Assembly: GCF_015706575.1 (NCBI RefSeq)
Contig: NW_024037059.1
Location: forward strand, 29,460,129 to 29,524,128
DNA from: Patiria miniata
Lineage: Eukaryota; Echinodermata; Asteroidea; Valvatida; Asterinidae
DNA length: 64,000 nt
Direction of reading: 5' to 3'
Positions 10,891 through 22,080 of the stretch are shown piece by piece. Position 1 is the stretch's first letter. Every line of letters begins with the position of its first letter. Under the pieces are notes generated by a model that worked only from the letters and a program-made list of their open reading frames with translations, was not told the origin of the DNA and ran no database searches. A program made the position numbers and the translations under genes.

Positions 10891-11509
10891 TGTATTCCAT
10901 TATCGCCCATCTCATCTGAATAAAAAAAATTCATACATGTATGTACATTATACATGTACCAGCATCATGCACATTTTATATGACTATCTCAGCTTGCACT
11001 CGAATAAATGTATTTATACAACTCGATACTTCTAATTCACACACAATACCCATCAGCGTACTCATGGTTTAAGAATCACCTTAAAAAATTTATATCGCAA
11101 AGCTGACTTCAATATCATTCGTCATCACAAAGTTGATTTGTCTGCCGAACAGTGCATCCTATAAATTTATAATGAGTCACAGTTCGCGGTTGCCATGGGA
11201 ACATGGCCATCCCAAACCGGTTGCCCCACATAAAATTGTTTGCATAACTAAAAAGGTCAGATTTTGATCAGATCAGAATGGTGAAGTTATCGCTACACCT
11301 GTCACGATCTCCCATGCACAGCGTTACTATAAATTCACACAGGTTAAATACATCCTCACCACTCATTGTTTAATTATCCCATTAGTAACTGTACTACATT
11401 GTATTACATTGTGTTTATACACTGAAGAATCAATAAAACCATAGAGTGCTCAGGTGGTTTCAGGCGCTACAGGGAGTAATAGGCAGGGCAGTTTGGGGCA
11501 GTACAGTAC
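10891..11509. other. No recognisable feature
   Basis: AT-rich non-coding sequence without a recognised element. Confidence 0.4.
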
Positions 11510-11513
11510 TTAA

Positions 11514-12021
11514 AGGGGCACTAGGTCCTGAAATCCCCGAAAATGTTATGTTTTGGATTGTTTACTTAGCCTATTTCAAACATCTGGTTGAAAGGAAACC
11601 AACCTAATGTCTTACCGTTCCCGAGAAAAGACAAAAAAAACCCCGCTTGTTTACATCGGACACGACGGAGTACGAATACCTTTTTCGTGTACGCTATACA
11701 CGTTGTGTGTCTCGGGAACAGCGCGCGGTGACCAATCACCAATGCAAAAAGAATTGTGGTTTCTTCAACGTCCGCAAAAGGCCAACACTTTACGCGTACG
11801 AATGAAATCACAACTAGCATCCAAACAGCTCGAATTTATGGGGTCGCAAAAGTGGACCCCGAAATTCGTTCTCGCACGCATAATACAGGAATAACACAAA
11901 AACGCCCAGTTTTTAAAGGATAGTTGTGTGGATGTTTATATCCTACTTTTAAAAGTTATTTCCGATTATCATCATCTCGTTCAAAGTGCGTTTTGTAGCC
12001 CAATTGGGCTGTAGTGTCCCT
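11514..12021. mobile_element. TTAA-flanked MITE (AGGGGCACTA ends)
   Basis: TTAA lies at 11,510-11,513 and 12,022-12,025. The ends AGGGGCACTA and TAGTGTCCCT are inverted. The interior does not match the other TTAA family, so this is a second family using the same target. The reading frames within it show no transposase motif. Confidence 0.7.
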
Positions 12022-12106
12022 TTAAAGTGTTGGAGATTTTCCTTTAAATTAATACACGTATGTATAAATGTAAGAAACGCAAGATCTTGAAGTATTAATA
12101 AACGGG

Positions 12107-12633
12107 AATGTACAGTACATGTACAACATTTGCTTTTGCTGCAATTTTCAGAAATAAATGGATTTGGAGGATTAGTAGTTAAAGCAAATATTGTTACACT
12201 GACTTGTTTCACGTTTTGGGTCTGTACGGTAGAGGCTGGAAAAACCAAGAAAGCCAATCATACATTTCTTGTAGTCTGGTTCCCTGACCCCACTTAAGAT
12301 GAAACGAGGCAAGACGTTGGGGAATTATAAAGTCAGAGAATCAGTCTAGCAGGCTTGTACCCCTTCACAGGTGTGTAGTCAATTGCAAAGAAAATGTGGA
12401 ATAACTAAATATGAAAAATTAGGAGCAGTTTATGAAAAAAAAGCCAGTTTTCTCCAACGCTGGTCGACCGAAAATGATACAAAAACACCACTTTACTTAA
12501 AAATGTCAGCACACCAGAAGCCATGATTGTACGGGATGCTTTAGACTGTCATTCCCTAACACTGTCAAGTAAAGAATTTTGTGGTAATTTGATCATTTTG
12601 CTTTTTGATGTTTGCAAATGTTGTATCTTTCCT
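12107..12633 (-). mobile_element. TTAA-family MITE, reverse copy
   Basis: It reads as the reverse complement of 8,877-9,416 through the 'GCTTTTGCTGCAATTTTCAG' and 'GGTTCCCTGACC' segments. Its end CCT is followed by TTAA at 12,634-12,637. The left end is degraded. Confidence 0.65.
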
Positions 12634-12637
12634 TTAA

Positions 12638-12960
12638 AGGTAGACTAAATCAGTTGCAGCTATCCAATAAAACCAGTAACTGACCAAATTGTTGTTTACA
12701 GATAGTCATGACAATAAACTCTCTGTGAAATGATTCCTTCTGGCATGCTGTCATTTTGAAGAAAACAGTCATGACAGTGAAAGAAGGCCATTTTCAAAGA
12801 TGCGTCAAGAGACGCATTGTTGGGAATTTCCATAAGTACATGTAGTTGGTTTTGTAATTTGGCGCATCCGTAAATGGGTGCGCGCAAGCGTTGACATGAC
12901 GCATACGTGCGCGATTGCTATAATTCACTCTCAAAGAGGGTAAAACGCCCTCTGTTGTTT
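12638..12960 (+). mobile_element. Second TTAA-family MITE sharing one TTAA with its neighbour
   Basis: It begins AGGTAGACTAAATCAGTTGC directly after the TTAA that also ends the previous element. It is related to the left half of 43,936-44,388 (same 'CTCTGTGAAATGATTC' and 'GCTGTCATTTTGAAG' segments). The right terminus is not recognisable. Confidence 0.6.
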
Positions 12961-13164
12961 GCGCACAGAGGTAATAGTGTGGGTTAGTAAAACAGTGGGG
13001 GGAGGAGGGATACGTATTTTTACAGATATGATCATCGCCGCACAATTTTTCTTTTTGGATTCAAATTGGTAGACTGATTTCTTGCAGACATTTTGGAACC
13101 AATTTTGTCACAAATGTCAGCGTTCGCCAAATTTTCGCCGCTCGCAAAAAAATTTGATTTTTTC

Positions 13165-14035
13165 TTTATAAACAGTCACAGACAGTCAAAAATGTCCATC
13201 CACTTCCACTGCACAATACTTTAAACATAGGTTAGTCACCAGCAGTCAGATCATATGTCAAGCAAGCACGTGACTAGTCAAACTCAGTCAACAGACCATG
13301 AACAGACAAAGCAGGCAAGTTGTGGGCACAGCTGGCTTATCAATTACCCACAGTCAAAGTATATATCAAGTTTTATAACACCTCACCCACAGATTCTGTG
13401 TCTTGATTGGCCGAGAGCGAGTCACATGTTACTTTCTAATTTTGCTATCTTTCTGTGCACGGCCAAAAGTACTATACCCGTAGCAACCAAAGTACTACAC
13501 CATTAGCAACCAAAGTACTATTTCCACGGCGCGGTATTTGTGTGCAAATGGATGCTGGTGTGCGCGTTGCGCGTAGCGCGTATTGTTCCAAAGAGAGCGC
13601 GCCGCAGACTTGGGTTCAAACATTTCGTGAAGGGGTAGTTTGGAAGAGAGAAATACATTTTCCACCAATTTTGTATTGAAATTGAAGTTTATTTCAACTG
13701 TGTTCAGATTTAGATAATGTAAAATATTAAAATCAAGCAGAATCTGTGGGTGAAGTGTTATAAAACAAATATTGAATGCTTTATCTCGTGGTGAAGTAAA
13801 ACTAGCCTCCCTCGGTGATCCATGGACCATTCTATTTTCCCTCGGCTTCGCCTCGGGAAAATAGAATGTCCATGGATCACCTCGGGAGGCTAGTTTTACC
13901 ACACCACTCGAAGCATTCAATATCCCACACAAGCAGTCCCAGCCAGTCAATCTTGCTTTATGTAGGCTGGGAATTCTTTACTGTTGAAAACGGTCACTTG
14001 ATTGGTTTTGACTGAAAGGACAACTTTGCACGGAA
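13165..14035. repeat. CAGTCA-word repeat, copy 3, split by an insertion
   Basis: Both halves of the 290-bp repeat are present (13,165-13,378 and about 13,930-14,035). They are separated by a composite insert of roughly 550 bp (13,372-13,928). The break falls within 'CAAGTTTTATAA', which is continuous in copies 1 and 2. Confidence 0.75.
13372..13928. mobile_element. Composite insert: MITE body plus GCTTCGCC hairpin
   Basis: The body (13,372-13,766) has inverted ends TATAACACCTCACCCACAG / CTGTGGGTGAAGTGTTATA and an ATTGG-12 bp-CACATG pair (13,406-13,428). The hairpin (13,767-13,928) has outer ends ATATTGAATGC / GCATTCAATAT and long perfect arms around GTCCATGGATCACC, with the loop CCTCGGCTTCGCCTCGG. 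Confidence 0.7.
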
Positions 14036-14907
14036 TGTATGTTTGCATAGCAGGGTACAGGTGGTTCATGTGTACGCTTGATGCACAATACATAACCTTC
14101 AACACTACATGTAGTGCCTGGGCATGTACAAGTAAATACAATGTACGTGCAATGTACACTGTACACCCACGACTGCTTGAAACATCTGTGGCCCATCCAC
14201 TGTGTAATTAACCAGCCAAACACTAATTAAAATTGAATGCGTTTTCGCCATGGCACGTCATGTGAAATGCTAGGACAAAAAAAAGGTCATTAAAAAGCAA
14301 TTACGGTACAGTTCAGCATGCATCTGAGCTCTCATTGATCATGGGAATGTTGTTTTGGATACAATGTTTCCATGTACATGTATCTTTGTACATGTATCCA
14401 ACAAACAATGTACTATGCAATAGCACAGCATACTTAGAATTATGTACCAAACATGTACAGTATGTAAATTCTGCAAACGGGAGTTGAATATTGAAGGCCT
14501 AATATGTATACGTCCACAATTTCTGACTTTTTATGGACCATTTTGTAGAGATCTCCAAAGGTTAAAATTCAATCAGACACTGCCAATTTACTGTCTTTTT
14601 ACTTTTTTTCAAACAAATTTTGCGCTGCGTGCGCATTCTGAGTGCATGCTGCATGCAACAGGTCAAAATCAATTGTGCCGAGTCATTTGTTTCAGGGCAA
14701 TTTTTGGGTACATAAATTGTAATCTTCACAAAATGAGCTTGAATTCAAATTTTTTGAGAATTGCAAAATTGTTTATATCTGGATTCCACCACTTTTTTCA
14801 AGCGCCAAAAAGTTGCATCCTTTATGGTTATTTCCTCCACTTTCCCTCCTCTACTCTCATCCTCTCCTTTCCTTTACTCGTATTTGTTAATCAGTTACTT
14901 ACATGTA
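14036..14907. other. No recognisable feature
   Basis: A 173-codon open frame spans part of this stretch, but it has no domain, is low in complexity and overlaps a tRNA-like sequence in antisense, so I do not call it a gene. Confidence 0.5.
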
Positions 14908-14973
14908 CTTCATCGAGATTCGAACTGCGGACACTTGCTTGGAAGACAAGCTTTTACCACTAGACCACCCGCA
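14908..14973 (-). tRNA. tRNA-Gly-like sequence (UCC), probably degenerate
   Basis: The minus strand reads GGTCTAGTGGT (A-box and D-arm like), an anticodon region CTTCCAAG, then GTTCGAATC (B-box). This fits tRNA-Gly(UCC). The 3' side does not pair with the 5' acceptor strand, so it is more likely a tRNA-derived repeat or pseudogene than a working tRNA. Confidence 0.45.
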
Positions 14974-15384
14974 CGTTCGCATTGCAACATTTGATCAATC
15001 TTTGGACGTATTTGAAGAATCCATTGAAAAAAACTATATATTTATGAGAAATTAAATATTCATAATGACGTATTGCACTATCATTGGCCGGCTCATGTGT
15101 TGTCACGGTTGTCGATGTCATGCTTATAACGTACTGTTTTCCAGACACTTCAATCAATTTGACCAGCTGCCTCCAACTTAATTCTGCATGACGTGTGCAT
15201 CCAAAATGTGCTCTAAAAACACATTTTTCAAAAACAATTTCGCATATTTGTTAGGCTTCCTATGATGTGTTTGGTGGCAGGTATAAAGTGGTGGCCCAGT
15301 ATGGAAGTCTTTCCAAAGTCTTTAAGATCAAAACTGCTTAAAAATCCAGGATTACTTCAGTTCTAGAACTAGAACTTGGAAAGA

Positions 15385-15955
15385 ATGTAATCCAGTTGGC
15401 ATTCTTTGGTTGTGTACAAAGTCTGTGGAGAGTTGAGTTCATTTTCAAAGTATTTTCTAACAAAATTGGAAGATGTTTCTAAGTCCAAGATTCACATCTT
15501 TTCGAAAATTTTGCAATGACTGACCTTCATTGAGATGATAATACATGTAGATAGGCCTATATGATGAAAAAAGTGGCGTCAGTATGCAACATTAATTCCG
15601 GACCCCGTTCCCAAGAACGAAACTTTAAACAGAGTCACGTTTTGTTTAAAATTGCTGCAAAAGTCATTTTGCAATTGACTGTCATTTGCGAAGGCATTTT
15701 TGAGCAGAACTTGTAAAAAAAGGAGGTGTCTTAAACTACACAATTACCGTTATCCAGGACAGTATGAATTGCGGAAGGAATGTTGTATCCAGACGCCTCT
15801 TCTTTGGTTGTGTACAAAGTCTATGAAGAGTCAAGTGCTTTTTTCAAAGAATTTTCTAACAAAATTGGAAATGTTTTTCAGTCCTTATACATGTCTTTTC
15901 AACTTTTTAGCAAAGCATGAGCCTCATTAAGGTAATAACAAAAACTGGATGCGGC
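15385..15955. mobile_element. Two diverged copies of the GACGCC-end MITE
   Basis: Segments at about 15,385-15,600 and 15,765-15,955 both carry 'TTGGTTGTGTACAAAGTCT' and 'TTTTCTAACAAAATTGGAA'. They match the intact 190-bp element at 42,854-43,040, whose ends are GTTGCAACCTGACGCCACTT inverted repeats. Confidence 0.6.
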
Positions 15956-15963
15956 ATAGCTGG

Positions 15964-16536
15964 AGTTACCCAGCCCTGAGTTTTATCATTGGGTTGTCAT
16001 CTAGGGCTGGAGCTCATTTTTCTCAAAACTTGTAGTATTTGCAAAAAAAATTTGGAAAATGTTCAATTTTGTCCCCGTTACACACTAATTGCAACTGCAA
16101 CTCACCCCAAACTTGCCTGGAATAACCATTACACAGGTCCTTGAAGTAAAAAAAACGATCCACGATGAAGATTCAGCCTACAATTGCAGTGAAAACAGGA
16201 GGAATAACCGCTAACTTGACAACCTTGCTGGATTGGCCAGGACCGCTATTAGTTTGTGCACAAAAAAAATTGTGTACAATGAATGGCGGTCGATTAACAG
16301 GCACAGAGAGCGATCGCTGTCAACTACTCGTTTTGCCGGCTGCGCTGGCTGTTGGCGCATGACGTCACGCGGAAGCGTAACACCCGATGACTGTTTCATG
16401 CACTAGTATAAGGTTTACCACTCGCATCACAGCTTTGGTACTGGAACCGCAACCAATAGTGCATGAAACAGTTTTGAGAAAAATGCGCTCCAGCCCTAGA
16501 TGACAACCCAATGATAAAACTCAGGGCTGGGTAACT
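15964..16536. mobile_element. 573-bp MITE with 67-bp nearly identical inverted ends
   Basis: The ends begin AGTTACCCAGCCCTGAG and are complementary for about 67 bp with roughly two differences, suggesting a young element. A second inner inverted pair, ACTGTTTCATGCACTA, flanks the centre. It has no transposase. Flanking duplication not resolved. Confidence 0.7.
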
Positions 16537-16581
16537 AATGCAGACCACAGCATACTCCCACCACCCACTCCATCCCACTCC

Positions 16582-18235
16582 TAGACCCGTGAACGTGGAC
16601 GTTGTATACAACGCCACGTTCTTGTTTCATTTCGAACCTGGCGAAATCGATCCGACATACATAATTCCGTATGGGTGTTGAGTACTCACCTAGAAATCTA
16701 AATTTGCCCGTCCGATTGTTTCGGCTGTGTAATTTCGACGAAATTTGCCCATCAGTAAAGACCCATACGAACGTGTAGAAATTAGATTTTAACCTGACCC
16801 TGACAAATAACCCCGGACGCGTCTGAGTCGCTTGGACAGATTGACGGCTGTTTCATGTCGCAACCCCGAAAAAAAAAACCCGCAGACGATTTGGCTGCTC
16901 GGCTCATCTCGTGTACAGTACGTGTGTGCACACACACGCGGGCGCACGTGCGACCGCGTGCGGTGCGGTGAGAGAGGAAAGGACTTGAAACTTGTCTAAA
17001 ACTAGCTTGAGTGACTCCAGCTGACATGCTCATATTCATTCACATGTAGCGCTGGAGGAAGGCCTGTGCGTTTCCATGTGGTAGCAAGAGACCCTAAAAA
17101 AATGGCCTCTCCAAAAATTGTTCATTTTCACCTCTAATATCCCACCCCAGAGTTCACCCACATACCTCATAATTTCAGCAGTCATTTACGAAGCCTAATG
17201 ATCGATTTGAAACAAGACCAACAAAAAAAAAGTGAAAAATCTTGACGATTTCGGTGGCTTGTCCGTAAAAATACGCCTGTTCCAACGGCTGTATTCCATT
17301 TTGTTTTGCTAATTATATTAATGTATGCATCACGTGATGATGACATAAAAAAAATCGGCGCGCGCGATGTATGTGGGTACCACACCGCTTTCAGGCGCCG
17401 CGAGTGAGTTCAATTTTCGTCTGGTGCGTTGTCGCGGAAAGCAAGACAACGAGAATGCTCTCCACGGCAACGCACCAGACGAAAATTGAACTCACTTGCG
17501 GCGCCTGAAAGCGGTGTGGTACCCAAATACATCGTGCACGCCGGGTTTTTTTATGTCATCACGTGATGCATACATTAATATAATTAGCAAAACAAAATGG
17601 AAGACAGCCGTTGGAACAGGCGTATTTTTACGGACAAGCCACCGAAATCGTCAAGATTTTTCACTTTTTTTTTGTTGGTCTTGTTTCAAATCGATCATTA
17701 GGCTTCGTAAATAACTGCTGAATGTATGAGGTATGTGGGTGAACTCTGGGGTGGGATATTAGAGGTGAAAATGAACAATTTTTGGGAGAGGCCATTTTTT
17801 TAGGGTCTCTTGCTACCACATGGAAACGCACAGGCCTTCCTCCAGCGCTACATGTGAATGAATATGAGCATGTCAGCTGGAGTCACTCAAGCTATCTAAA
17901 ACGATGTCTGTTTTAGCTGCGACAGTAAACAGCCGTCGAATCATACGAAAATAAAACGCAATGCGCATGCGTCAGTTGGGAGAAAATGGCAGCTAGCAGT
18001 AGCGGACGGACTTCATGAACCGGGGCCAGAATTTTCCTCAATTTTCGTCAAATGCAAGTTTTGACGTACAAATAGAATTCAAGACAGCTTCATATGTGAG
18101 TACTTAATAAGTAACTTATTACATGGGCAAAATAACGTCCAGTGTGTGTAACGGAGGGAGTCAGAGGGACACGTTCGCCAGGTTCGAAATGACATAAGAA
18201 CGTGGCGTAGTTTACAAGCCACGTTCACGGGTCTA
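16582..18235. mobile_element. 1.65-kb fold-back element with 9-bp target duplication (Mutator-like)
   Basis: The ends TAGACCCGTGAACGTGG / CCACGTTCACGGGTCTA are inverted and flanked by the direct repeat TCCCACTCC (16,573-16,581 and 18,236-18,244). A 9-bp duplication is typical of MuDR-type transposases. The centre (about 17,000-17,905) is a near-perfect palindrome with arms of about 440 bp around a 25-bp loop near 17,450. The outer arms (16,582-16,650 and 18,165-18,235) also pair; the sequence between is less symmetrical. No transposase frame is seen, so it would be non-autonomous. Confidence 0.75.
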
Positions 18236-18244
18236 TCCCACTCC

Positions 18245-20848
18245 CCACATACGAACTTGGCCTATGCATCGTGCGGGAATTTGCACGCCTGCGCACTTGC
18301 AGTCATTTTTAGAAAAATATGTCGGTGACTTGCCTACGTCACAGACAACCCGAACGTTTGCGGGTCAATCCAGGTCAATTCCCGCGCGGACCATCTATTT
18401 TTGAACCGATCGATATTGCGGTCGGCCGATATGTAATCTGATACGTTCCCACGCCACGGCCAGGCACTATGCATACATGCTGCATACAAATACGTATACG
18501 TGTATGTACATGTATTGGATGATCCAGGGGATCGGCGAGCTTCAACTTCAAGTCAATTTTTTCAAATCGGAGTTCGACTCGAAGCTTGCTTCATTTTATT
18601 TTTGACCAAAATGCAATTTGGGATTACATGTATATTCAAAGTTACATAATAATACAGCAAATATGAAAGACCGTTTAGATCTCTACATCATTTGTTGTGA
18701 ATTAGCCACTGGAAAACACAGTACAAAATAACTTTATTTAAGTTTAATAACTTTTCAAAATCTGCACCTGTGGTTTTTAGTATTTTACGACGATGGAAAA
18801 AAAAAACATTTTTAAAGTTCTTTATCCTTTTTTCCCCGGCATATTTTTAAACTTATATTTCATTGTCATAGTGCTAGCCCAGGGCGGATAGGCATCGTGT
18901 CCTTTTGCTATCAGTCTTTATGTTATCATTTTAAAAATTATTGTGTTTTACAGGCATGTTTTATTCATAGGTTAATTTAAATGTAAGTTTTACTATTGTC
19001 AGTTCTTGCATGCTGTTTTTACTGTTTTTACTCTTTGATTTACACCAGGACAAGAATGTGTTTGTTTTTAACTTAGATGACTAATACAAGTACGAATATG
19101 AATGTTCACCACTTGTCAATAATGTCGAGAAGTTATAACAACAAAGGCATGAAAATAAAAGGAAATACACTTGATGCCAACTTCACGAAAGGGGTAGATC
19201 ATGGGGGCAATTCCGAAGAGTCGTCAAAGAACAGACGCAAAACAAACAATCCAGATTATAATCTCCCCCAGGCTAATACATAGTCAAAAACCCGTTCTTT
19301 AAAAATCGAATCAGAGTAAGTAAGCAGTAAGCAGTAAGCATGACAAGTCTTTTAAAAAATAGTTTTGAACTTTTTGAATCAAATTGCAAAAGGTTTTCAG
19401 CGTTTTTACGGAGGGACTAAATTATCAATCCAAAAATCATACCTTTTTTCAAAATTCTTGTTCCGGCTGAAATTGCACGCAACGAACATTTTTTGGAAAG
19501 AAGTCTGGGTCAAAATCAGATAAAATCAACGAAATCATGACAATCAATGTTGAGAAAACTTCACCTGAATGTCTTTTGATTTTTTACGAAGAGACAAATT
19601 CGTGCAAAGGGTGGGGAATGGGTATCGGCAATTTGCCAAAACAACAAGTGTGTGGGATTTAGTTTTCACGACCAGACAAACATCTATGGGGATTAGTTAC
19701 GATACCGGTACCTCGCAATTGTTGTTCCATTATTCTGTAATTGGTACATCTTTGAAGTTTCATCTGTGTTTCAAAAGTTAGTCAGTAGTATGCGAAATGT
19801 TTATTCCAAATCGTGACCAACTTAAAACCTCTTTTCTGACAACCACTGCAAGTTCAACGGGTGCATTATGTTATACCTGTTCCCCTAACCTAACCCTAAC
19901 CGTTAAACCCCAACACCTATTGCGGCAAATTCACCCCTTCGTGAAAACGCTGACAAATTGGAATAAGCGAAATCTGGATAAAGTCAACACTGATAACTCA
20001 AAACCTGAAAGTCAAACCATCCCTCCATGGTCAAAGAAAACTGCATAGTACTACGAAATAAAACAATATATATACCCTGATTAACCAAATTTCGAGTTGT
20101 TCCGTAGCTGCATGGGAGGCTATACTATCAAGGTTGGGGCCTTAGGCCTATATATCGCAAGTCCGACTCCTCCGATGATAAACCTGGACCCCCGCCACGC
20201 CTCGGAAGTCCGAAATTCTCAAATTATTAGGCGTCGGACTGATGAGGTGTCGGACCTAGGCGTCGGAATTTTATAACAGTTATGGGCCTTATATTAGATT
20301 TGGCGGACTTGGGGCCTATATGCGTCTGACATAATTATATGAGGCTTAGCGGAGCCCTTAAGATTTCCCTTTAAGTCCAATGTTATTGAAAGGTCAGAAA
20401 CGATGGAAAATGATGAATACTCCGAATACAAAATACTCTAAATAATTATGGAGAACTAGTGATCAAAGGCATCTTGTGAGCGAATAGTTCGTCAGTACTG
20501 ATTGTTATTCTCCTCTGATGTCATTGTGTATCGTCTAAACATGAGAATGCAGTTTCTATTTTGTTGGTTTCTGACTAAGGAAGGCATTTCAAATACATGT
20601 ATTTTGCTCCAATTTTTAGAGAAAATATTCTGAACTTGCGGAAAAAGGACCCACCAAGTCAGAACGTCGGCCAAAGAGGCGAAAAAAGATATGGTTTTTT
20701 TTGCATGCGGGAGGTGTTTGGTACGCCCACGGGGGTACGGACGTGCGGATCCAGATAATCCACCCTAAGAATTTCTGTGTAATAAGCCATGCTAGAGTAA
20801 ACTTTTAAATAATAAAACATGAATCAATGAAGTTGGAGGCTCACTCGG
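18245..20848. other. Long stretch with no recognisable gene
   Basis: No coding region or tRNA is seen. Around 20,150-20,350 there are scattered GTCCGAC and GGCGTCGGAC words, related to the cluster at 23,996-24,300. The small open frame near 19,077-19,283 has no recognisable features. Confidence 0.5.
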
Positions 20849-21243
20849 ATGGCAGGTAAGGGAGCCGCTGGTACGTTCAAGTTTGACACCACCGAGGAGA
20901 AAGAGAAGGCTGCCGGCCAAGGCTAATGCAGCTAAGGAGAAGGAGAGAATCAAGGCCAAGAAGGAACGGAAAATGAAAGCCAAGAAAGCCAAAATGGTGA
21001 ATAAAGTCAAGAAACCCGCGCCGAAGAAGTCACCCAAGAAAGCTGCCAAGAAAACGCCATCCAAGTCAAATATACATCTGTCAAGAAATCCTCCACCAAG
21101 CCATGCCAGCCAAGCCAGCCAAGAAGCCAGCGAAGAAGCCAGCCAGCAAGAACACATCGAGCAAGAAGAAGAAAGTGTCGGCCAAGCCTTCGAAGAAATC
21201 ATCGAATCAACAAACTAAAACCAAAACGGCTCTTTTCAGAGCC
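20849..21243 (+). pseudogene. Histone H1 3' fragment (frame-broken) with stem-loop
   Basis: Translation gives the end of an H1 globular domain (GKGAAGTFKF from about 20,855). The lysine-rich tail follows in two further frames: AAKEKERIKAKKERKMKAKK (about 20,930-20,990), then PAKPAKKPAKKPASKN (about 21,105-21,150). The tail therefore changes frame at least twice, and the upstream globular domain (about 70 residues) is missing. An intact histone 3' stem-loop follows at the expected distance. I read it as a 5'-truncated pseudogene of a replication-dependent H1. Sequencing error could explain the frame changes but not the missing 5' part. No other histone gene lies in the window. Confidence 0.75.
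21228..21243 (+). terminator. Histone mRNA 3' stem-loop
   Basis: GGCTCTTTTCAGAGCC, preceded by CCAAAAC and followed by ACAACA, is the canonical metazoan stem-loop bound by SLBP for U7-dependent 3' end processing. A purine-rich AGATATGAGATA lies about 18 bases downstream and could be the U7 (HDE) site. Confidence 0.9.
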
Positions 21244-21954
21244 ACAACATTTTCACAAAATAGATATGAGATATTCGTTTCTGCAATTTGCATTTTTATT
21301 AAATTTTATATTTTTCATGATTACTGTTTTTAAGTTTTCGTATAAAGCCCCCCCCCCCCCAAAAAAAACCCCCAAAAACATCATTGCATGAAAATAAGAT
21401 ATTTTCACCCCATATTCCATTCCGCGCCAGGGGACAGCGCAAAGGGTGAATAAAAAAACCCATGATATTCCAACCTCCTGATTCGGAGTACTCTAAACTC
21501 CCACCCCCCCCCCCCCCCCCCACACACACGCACACCCACGCTTAATTGCACAGGCGTAGAAGTGGGGACGCGGCCCCATCCCCCATTTGCCCCCATCCCC
21601 CATTCGCCCCTCCCCCCGTCCCTAACGCCCCCTTCCCCGGGGTCTGGATAATGGTGCACGGAAAAACGGAAAAATTAGGAACAAAGGAAATTTTATCCCC
21701 GCCCCGCCCCAAGGGGTCGGGATAATTGGCAAGGCCAAAAGGGTCAATAAAAAATGTGCATGGAGTGTTCCCGGTGCACCACCCCCTATCTCCCCACCTT
21801 TCCAACCTGCACTCCAACCCGCGGGCCTCCCTCACCCCACCCACTCAACCCCGTCCCGTCGCTTTGGGATAGTAAGGGACGAAAAAAAAGGCCATCAACA
21901 AACGGAATCCTTGCTTTGTAAACGCTTCTTCCATAGCTCCTGCACGGGTGCATG

Positions 21955-22080
21955 TCTATGTTCCCCAATTCCGATGTTCCCTAATACCGATGTTCCTCGA
22001 AATCCTTACCAATATAACCCTAACCCTAACCCTAATCCTATGGATTTGGGGGAACATCGGTATTGGGGAACATCGGGTAG
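21955..22080. repeat. ATGTTCCC-word hairpin with telomere-like centre
   Basis: Words like CCGATGTTCCCTAATA repeat on the left. The centre is CCCTAACCCTAACCCTAA, and the complementary GGGGAACATCGGTATT words repeat on the right, so the whole folds on itself. Confidence 0.65.

Noticed and set aside
14442-14963. 173-codon plus-strand frame
   Set aside because: No domain, poor composition, and overlap with an antisense tRNA-like sequence.
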